Shown here in pieces: positions 33,825 to 37,630 of a stretch of 37,630 bases of DNA (position 1 is the stretch's first letter; every line of letters starts with the position of its first letter). A program made the translations under genes and the position numbers. The stretch is from an uncultured Cellvibrio sp. (GTDB lineage Bacteria; Pseudomonadota; Gammaproteobacteria; Pseudomonadales; Cellvibrionaceae), in assembly GCA_946481095.1 (NCBI GenBank), contig CAMLML010000040.1:1-37630 (forward strand), read 5' to 3'. The notes under the pieces are model-generated. The model did no database searches and was not told the origin of the DNA. It saw nothing but the letters and a program-made list of their open reading frames with translations.

Positions 33825-34256
33825 ATGGATAACAATATTTATCAAACACCCAAATCCGAATTGGAAATAATAGATGAGCTTCCCAACGTTCAACTTTGGA
33901 ATCCTCATGTTGCTGGAGCATGGAGCTTAATTTTTACACCCATATTTGGATCAGTGCTGATCAAAAAAAACTGGTTAACGCTGGAGGAAACGAACAAAGC
34001 TAAAACTGCAACTATTTGGCTCTACGCAAGCATTATAATCATTGTGATTTCAAACTGGATGCCTATTTTTTCTTTAATTTATATCGTAATTTGGTACTTT
34101 GCTTTTTTAAAAAAACAAGTTGATCACCTAAATATAAATAAAATTAAATACAGGAAAAAACCTTGGCGAAAACCAATAGGTATTGCGTTTGCGGCATATA
34201 TTGGAATTATTATCTTTTTCGTACTTATTATGACAATTCTTCAACGAACAATATAG
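33825..34256 (+). CDS. Small membrane protein with N-terminal NIYxxPxxxL motif
   Basis: A 143-residue protein starting MDNNIYQTPKSEL, then three membrane segments (about 32-46, 62-82 with WLYASIIIIVISNW, 84-95 region, and 117-138). The N-terminal N-x-Y-x-x-P-x-x-x-L tag is shared with the gene at 34492 and is common in small membrane proteins of Gammaproteobacteria. The remaining sequence does not match that of 34492. Function unknown. Weak ribosome-binding site (ACGAGTAAGAT). Confidence 0.65.
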   Translation: MDNNIYQTPKSELEIIDELPNVQLWNPHVAGAWSLIFTPIFGSVLIKKNWLTLEETNKAKTATIWLYASIIIIVISNWMPIFSLIYIVIWYFAFLKKQVDHLNINKIKYRKKPWRKPIGIAFAAYIGIIIFFVLIMTILQRTI

Positions 34257-34280
34257 ACGAACTACTGCACAAGTGGAAAG

Positions 34281-34314
34281 CGACCCGCGTGTGCGTAGTG
34301 CAATACATCAAAGC
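34281..34314 (+). repeat. Intergenic repeat element (copy E, right half)
   Basis: CGACCCGCGTGTGCGTAGTG continues to CAATACATCAAAGC. This matches the right half of copy D (CAACCCGCGTGATCGAAGTG then ATGTATCAAAGC). The left half is missing. Confidence 0.6.
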
Positions 34315-34370
34315 ACCAGAAAACAATTATTATTGATAAACCTATTTATAACTCTATTTAAGGAACCACT

Positions 34371-34478
34371 ATGTTTAGATTGATGGTGTTAGTGCTGTTA
34401 GGTTGTTTGCGGTTTTGGATTGATCGGAATGATGTTGTTGAAAATGAAAATAGATACGCTAACAAAAACATAAATTAA
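34371..34478 (+). CDS. Short ORF, 35-residue hydrophobic peptide
   Basis: MFRLMVLVLLGCLRFWIDRN and a charged tail. AAGGAACCACT is a good ribosome-binding site directly before the ATG, better than that of several neighbours. The first 12 residues resemble a lipoprotein signal (LVLLGC), but the peptide is short and could be a truncated lipoprotein gene. The next gene starts 13 bp later. Confidence 0.4.
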   Translation: MFRLMVLVLLGCLRFWIDRNDVVENENRYANKNIN

Positions 34479-34491
34479 CAAAGAAAAAATT

Positions 34492-34935
34492 ATGAATGAC
34501 AAGAATATTTACAGCTCACCTGAAGCTAATTTGAATAATTTTACAAAACAAGATGTGCCAAGACTGGAAAAGTTGGATCTAATAGCAAAATGGCAAAAGT
34601 GTTTGGTATACACATTTTTGGTTTATTTTATTTGCAGCGGTATTTTGCCTGGCATCTCGGAAAATTATGCAGTGCTGGTACAGCTCTTTATTTATCTTCC
34701 CATTTATTTGGCAATAATCATTTTTAACGGCATTTTATGTTGGCAGATATACAGTCGTACGGTTGCGGTATTGATGATAATTTTAGGGATCATTCCTATC
34801 ATTAACTTTCTAGTGGTGTTAATCGCCAGCAGTCGCGCCACTAGCCAAGTCAGGAAAGGGGGTTTTAAAGTAGGATTCTTGGGAGCAAATCGCAAACCGA
34901 TTCAAGAAGCGATAAAAATGGCGCGTGTGAATTAA
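34492..34935 (+). CDS. Small membrane protein with N-terminal NIYxxPxxxL motif
   Basis: A 147-residue protein starting MNDKNIYSSPEANL, with three predicted membrane segments (about 42-58, 63-83 LVQLFIYLPIYLAIIIFNGIL and 91-110) and a basic cytosolic tail (RATSQVRKGGFKVGFLGANRKPIQEAIKMA). The tail resembles the C-terminal gene remnant at 37095-37162. Function unknown. AAAGAAAAAATT before ATG is a weak ribosome-binding site. Confidence 0.65.
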   Translation: MNDKNIYSSPEANLNNFTKQDVPRLEKLDLIAKWQKCLVYTFLVYFICSGILPGISENYAVLVQLFIYLPIYLAIIIFNGILCWQIYSRTVAVLMIILGIIPIINFLVVLIASSRATSQVRKGGFKVGFLGANRKPIQEAIKMARVN

Positions 34936-34999
34936 CGATTTAAAAATTACCTATAAATAAACAAATCAAAATAAGGACAAATAAATAAAGGTACGGATG

Positions 35000-35078
35000 G
35001 ATTTATTTTTGATCAATCAAACTCGGTACATGTAGGACGGGTCGCAACCCGCGTGATCGAAGTGAGATGTATCAAAGC
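35000..35078 (+). repeat. Intergenic repeat element (copy D)
   Basis: The best partner of copy A: GATTTATTTTTGATCAATC, ACATGTAG, hairpin CGGGT-CGCA-ACCCG (35038-35051) and GAAGTGAGATGTATCAAAGC. The hairpin stem is kept while its loop differs from copy A. It lies upstream of the interrupted lipoprotein gene. Confidence 0.75.
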
Positions 35079-35110
35079 GTTACGAAAAATTATTACGCAG
35101 GAATAAATAG

Positions 35111-35491
35111 ATGAAAAACTGTATTGTAGGACTGCTAATTTTATTGATTACCGGGTGCGCAAATACATTTAAAGAGCCGCCCAAAAAGCTTGATCGAAAA
35201 AGTTTTTTTAATGATCAAAGTGATAACAACAAGCAACTTAAAATAATTCGAACCGGTCCTCCATTTTTTCCAATGAATGCCCTCAACGATAAACAACTCG
35301 GGTGGTGTGTTGCACAATTTGATGTACCTGAAAGCGGTATACCTGAAAATATTGAAATTCTAGAATGTAGTCCCAAAGAATACTTTGAGTATGGATGCAA
35401 CTGAATTGTAAGCCAGTTAAGGTATTCACCAGTAGGATTACCAGCCACAAAAGCGCGATTCATATGTAATTTTAGAATTTCCAAAAAATAA
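35111..35491 (+). pseudogene. TonB_C-domain lipoprotein gene interrupted by an in-frame TGA
   Basis: The first frame (35111-35404) encodes a 97-residue lipoprotein: signal ending ITGC, then the start of a TonB C-terminal-type domain (PPFFPMNALNDKQLGWCVAQF to IEILECSPKEYFEYGCN). After TGA at 35402-35404 the same frame continues 28 codons to TAA at 35489 with IVSQLRYSPVGLPATKARF and a closing CNFRISKK. This is exactly the missing end of a TonB_C domain (compare AAIEQWKFET and AVIHFKI in the intact neighbour at 35569). A single nonsense change, for example in a Trp or Arg codon, would explain it. AGGAATAAATAG before ATG is a good ribosome-binding site. It could be a pseudogene, a stop that is read through, or a sequencing error. 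Confidence 0.75.
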
Positions 35492-35568
35492 GGATTCACT
35501 GATAGAAGGGATTTAATTTAATTAACGCAAAAAAAATACATCAAGCAAGACAAAAAATAGGAAACACA

Positions 35569-36159
35569 ATGAAAATACAATATGCACTAGTCTTATTAAC
35601 CTCTCTAATAGCATTGAGTGCTTGCAATACCCAACAAACAGAAAACACTTCTTCAGCAGCAACTACAACTGAAGCAGTTGAATCAGTTGTAGCTGAAGAA
35701 GAATATGTATTGCCATCAGAAAATGTTTTGGTCTATCAAACTTATACATTAGAAGAAGTAGCTGAAAAATCCGGTAAAGTCTTGGGACTTTTAGATCAAG
35801 ATCTAATGCCAGTTGTGATTGTTGCTCCCTATTACCCCAAAAATGCATTTGTCGCAAAAATAGAAGGCACAGTAAAAGCAGAGTTTACTGTACCAAATGT
35901 TGGCTCCAGAGTTAAACAAATAAAAATTCTCTCCAGTCAACCGGATGATAGTTTTGGAAAAGAAGCTTTAGCTGCCATAGAACAATGGAAATTTGAAACA
36001 GCAAAAATAAAAACCACAAAATATACCATTACAAACGTTACGGCCGTAATCCATTTTAAAATTGAAAACGGAAAACCTACTTGCTATATAAATGATGTTA
36101 ATAGCTCACACAGTTTTTATCCGCCAGCACCATTTCCATGTAATCTGAGTGCAGAATAA
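35569..36159 (+). CDS. Lipoprotein with TonB C-terminal-type domain
   Basis: A 196-residue lipoprotein: signal MKIQYALVLLTSLIALSAC (Cys19), an acidic Thr/Ser/Glu-rich linker, then at about 78-165 a TonB_C-type domain (VVIVAPYYPKNAFVAKIEGTV, LSSQPDDSFGKEALAAIEQW, TAVIHFKIENG). Free TonB_C domains on lipoproteins are common and their partners are usually unknown; it lacks the proline-rich spanning region and membrane anchor of a working TonB. A C-terminal extension contains two cysteines (PTCYINDV, FPCNLSAE). It is a tandem relative of the interrupted gene upstream. AGGAAACACA precedes the ATG. Confidence 0.78.
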   Translation: MKIQYALVLLTSLIALSACNTQQTENTSSAATTTEAVESVVAEEEYVLPSENVLVYQTYTLEEVAEKSGKVLGLLDQDLMPVVIVAPYYPKNAFVAKIEGTVKAEFTVPNVGSRVKQIKILSSQPDDSFGKEALAAIEQWKFETAKIKTTKYTITNVTAVIHFKIENGKPTCYINDVNSSHSFYPPAPFPCNLSAE

Positions 36160-36198
36160 AAGTTGGAATATGTAGCAATTATTTAATCAGGTACCCTT

Positions 36199-36594
36199 AT
36201 GCAAGCTTTTATTCGAGTCAATTTTCATGATGAAAATGGAGTGACTGAATACGAAATACAACCATCTGAAGCACTATATGCGATTTTCTACAATGAAGCA
36301 GAGGCATTATTTTCTTTAAAGGAAAGATTTGAACTGGATGTTATCGAACAATTTCGCCCAAGAAATATCGGGCAAAAAGAAGATATTGCTATTCATGACC
36401 CTTACGAAGCACTTAAATTTTGGGCCAGACTACGTAATTTTTTGCGCAAAAAGGCTGAAACAATGGAACACATGAATAGCAATAAATTAAAGGCCTATTT
36501 CGAGCTAAGTTTCAGTGTAGGTGAAATTCATAGCCATTTAGAACACTCAATCAAGCAAAAGCAAAAAATTGAAATACTGTTTATTCCGGGTTAG
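36199..36594 (+). CDS. Small cytosolic protein, unknown
   Basis: Not recognised. A 131-residue soluble protein without signal or membrane segment, rich in Glu and Phe. It starts MQAFIRVNFHDENGVTEYEI, includes a central helical region (YEALKFWARLRNFLRKKAETM) and ends IEILFIPG. Small acidic single-domain proteins of this size in arrays with repeats are often immunity proteins of polymorphic toxins, but no motif proves it. CAGGTACCCTT precedes the ATG. Confidence 0.6.
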   Translation: MQAFIRVNFHDENGVTEYEIQPSEALYAIFYNEAEALFSLKERFELDVIEQFRPRNIGQKEDIAIHDPYEALKFWARLRNFLRKKAETMEHMNSNKLKAYFELSFSVGEIHSHLEHSIKQKQKIEILFIPG

Positions 36595-36668
36595 GACGAT
36601 AAAGAGGACTTAATTTATTTTTAATTCATCTGCAAAATGTATAGCTGAAAGCTGAGAAGGTAATAGTG

Positions 36669-37091
36669 ATGAATGAATTGCAATTTTGGGACTTGATTCA
36701 AAAATCACTTGTTGAAAGTAACGGTGATCGAGAGAAGCAAATTGAAATTTTAGAATTGCTACTTGCTAAATTGCCGGAGCACGAAATTATTGAATACACG
36801 GATTACTTCGGGGAAATGCAGGATTTGTGTTACAGCGAGCTTTTTTGGGAGGTCGCTACAGAATTAATTGGGTTCGTTTCAGATGACGGATTTCAGGACT
36901 TTCAATGTTGGCTAATATCTCAGGGAAAACAGTTTTTTATGGAGACAGTTAATTCCCCCAAATCATTGTTAAAATTAAAGAAACGTACAGGAAATAAATT
37001 AGACGTTTCTTTCGAGTTTGAAGCGTTTTATTACGCACCAATACAAGCTTTTGAAAAGAGTACCGGAAAAGATTGGGATGATTGGGCATAA
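36669..37091 (+). CDS. DUF4240-family protein
   Basis: A 140-residue soluble protein matching the DUF4240 pattern: FWDLIQKSLVESNGDREKQIEILELLLAKLPEHEI, then YxExxxLCYSELFWEVATELIG, the hallmark SDDGFQDFQCWLISQGKQFF and a C-terminal EFEAFYYAPIQAFEKSTGKDW. Start at ATG 36669; the GTG one codon upstream is ignored because GAGAAGG lies at the right distance for the ATG. Function of the domain is unknown; relatives are frequent in small-gene arrays next to SMI1/KNR4-type immunity genes. Confidence 0.85.
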   Translation: MNELQFWDLIQKSLVESNGDREKQIEILELLLAKLPEHEIIEYTDYFGEMQDLCYSELFWEVATELIGFVSDDGFQDFQCWLISQGKQFFMETVNSPKSLLKLKKRTGNKLDVSFEFEAFYYAPIQAFEKSTGKDWDDWA

Positions 37092-37094
37092 CAC

Positions 37095-37162
37095 GGCGAT
37101 TTACAGGACGGAGTGAACCTATTGAAGCAGCGATTGAAAAAGCCAGTAGCCTGCCACCATAG
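37095..37162 (+). pseudogene. C-terminal gene remnant
   Basis: Directly after the DUF4240 stop, a frame reading CGG CGA TTT ACA through to TAG at 37160 encodes FTGRSEPIEAAIEKASSLPP. It resembles the tail of the membrane protein at 34492 (FLGANRKPIQEAIKMA). No start codon or upstream coding sequence is present, so it would be the end of a deleted gene. Confidence 0.35.
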
Positions 37163-37446
37163 AATAAACTTGAACCGAATTAAAATAGATTACAACGTTG
37201 TTGGTTAAAAAAATTCTAACCACACGCTTTTAATCTAGTTGCTACCTCATTACATGAACGCTAATATACGCGCCAAGTTAGCTTGCTGTAAATACACAAT
37301 TTCAAGCCAACTTAATACTATGAGTTTAAATAACGATGATAAAAGCTAATGTCATAGAAAATGATAAATACAGCTGCTGTTGTCCAAAATAAATTTTTAT
37401 ATTTAAATTCTTAACAATAATCCATAATCTACCTGGAACCTGAATT
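37163..37446. other. AT-rich intergenic stretch, nothing recognised
   Basis: Between the gene remnant and the last lipoprotein gene. No RNA gene, terminator or repeat copy was recognised; a minus-strand frame here lacks coding character. It probably holds the promoter of the gene at 37447, which cannot be placed by eye. Confidence 0.5.
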
Positions 37447-37630
37447 ATGAATAAATTTTTAATTTTAGTTATCGCGACCCTGCTTACTACTGGCTGTGTA
37501 AGTACAAAAAACATTCCGCTCAAAAGTGAATCGACCGCATCTCTTAAAGACAGCGAACTTAGCGTTTCCAAACGTGAAAAACCAGGGTTTGGCGCAATGA
37601 CAGCAGGAAAAGCAATGTTTGGTGCAATTG
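37447..37630 (+). CDS. Lipoprotein, 5' part, unknown
   Basis: Runs off the window end. MNKFLILVIATLLTTGCVST is a lipoprotein signal (LTTGC, Cys17), followed by a charged stretch and KPGFGAMTAGKAMFGAI, which recalls a family of small gammaproteobacterial lipoproteins with a Gly/Ala-rich hydrophobic segment. The role is unknown. A weak GGAA lies ahead of the ATG. Confidence 0.7.
   Translation, partial: MNKFLILVIATLLTTGCVSTKNIPLKSESTASLKDSELSVSKREKPGFGAMTAGKAMFGAI

Noticed and set aside
30700..35078. Intergenic elements as integron attC sites
   Set aside because: They lack paired GTTRRRY/RYYYAAC core sites and the typical attC folding, and no integrase gene is in the window.
37326..37571. 81-codon minus-strand frame at the window end
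   Set aside because: It overlaps the clear lipoprotein start on the plus strand and has no coding features of its own.

Overview
The window looks like chromosomal DNA of a saprophytic gammaproteobacterium close to Cellvibrio (Cellvibrionales). The main reason is a minus-strand cluster encoding a tryptophan-halogenase-family protein, a GH95 alpha-fucosidase, a TonB-dependent receptor, a GH35 beta-galactosidase and a PA14-containing GH31 alpha-xylosidase. This is the gene set of the xyloglucan utilisation locus known from Cellvibrio japonicus (afc95A, TBDT, bgl35A, xyl31A). Secreted plant-wall enzymes with polyserine linkers (a PL1 pectate lyase) and a GH5 mannanase-like enzyme lie nearby. The assignment comes from recalled family knowledge; no database search was run.

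Layout. 1-672: 3' end of an L-lactate dehydrogenase gene (lldD), converging on the pectate lyase gene across a shared hairpin terminator. 763-8556, all minus strand: pectate lyase, a HEAT-repeat protein, a GH5 enzyme, a small zinc-ribbon protein whose leader can fold as a GC-rich pseudoknot, a FAD-linked oxidoreductase with two C-terminal DUF3892-like repeats, and a COG3910-type ATPase. 8794-20867, minus strand: the xyloglucan locus. The receptor would import xyloglucan oligosaccharides across the outer membrane; the fucosidase, galactosidase and xylosidase would strip the side chains. A strong terminator after the receptor gene and a repeat block before xyl31A suggest several transcripts. 21090-24797, plus strand: housekeeping genes for a TRZ/ATZ deaminase (mtaD-like), ubiG, a HAD phosphatase best read as mupP, and yciK, in the order known from Pseudomonas. 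25337-29711: class Ia ribonucleotide reductase nrdA and nrdB. Upstream of nrdA are a pair of NrdR-like boxes 32 bp apart, a lone NrdR-like box and a perfect DnaA box.

29712-37630: an A/T-rich accessory region of small, mostly unrecognised genes. It holds a membrane/coiled-coil/winged-helix protein, a KTSC protein, a probable DUF6161 membrane protein with a membrane partner, two small membrane proteins sharing an N-terminal NIYxxPxxxL motif, two tandem TonB_C lipoproteins (one interrupted by an in-frame TGA), a DUF4240 protein and several unknowns. Related intergenic sequence elements precede many of these genes. The arrangement resembles orphan-immunity or cassette-like gene arrays, and it is the part of the window most likely to hold something undescribed.

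Extragenic palindromes of two families are scattered between genes. One is a paired C/T-rich and G/A-rich element at four sites; the other is a REP-like hairpin at two sites. No tRNA, rRNA, CRISPR array, transposase or integrase gene was recognised.
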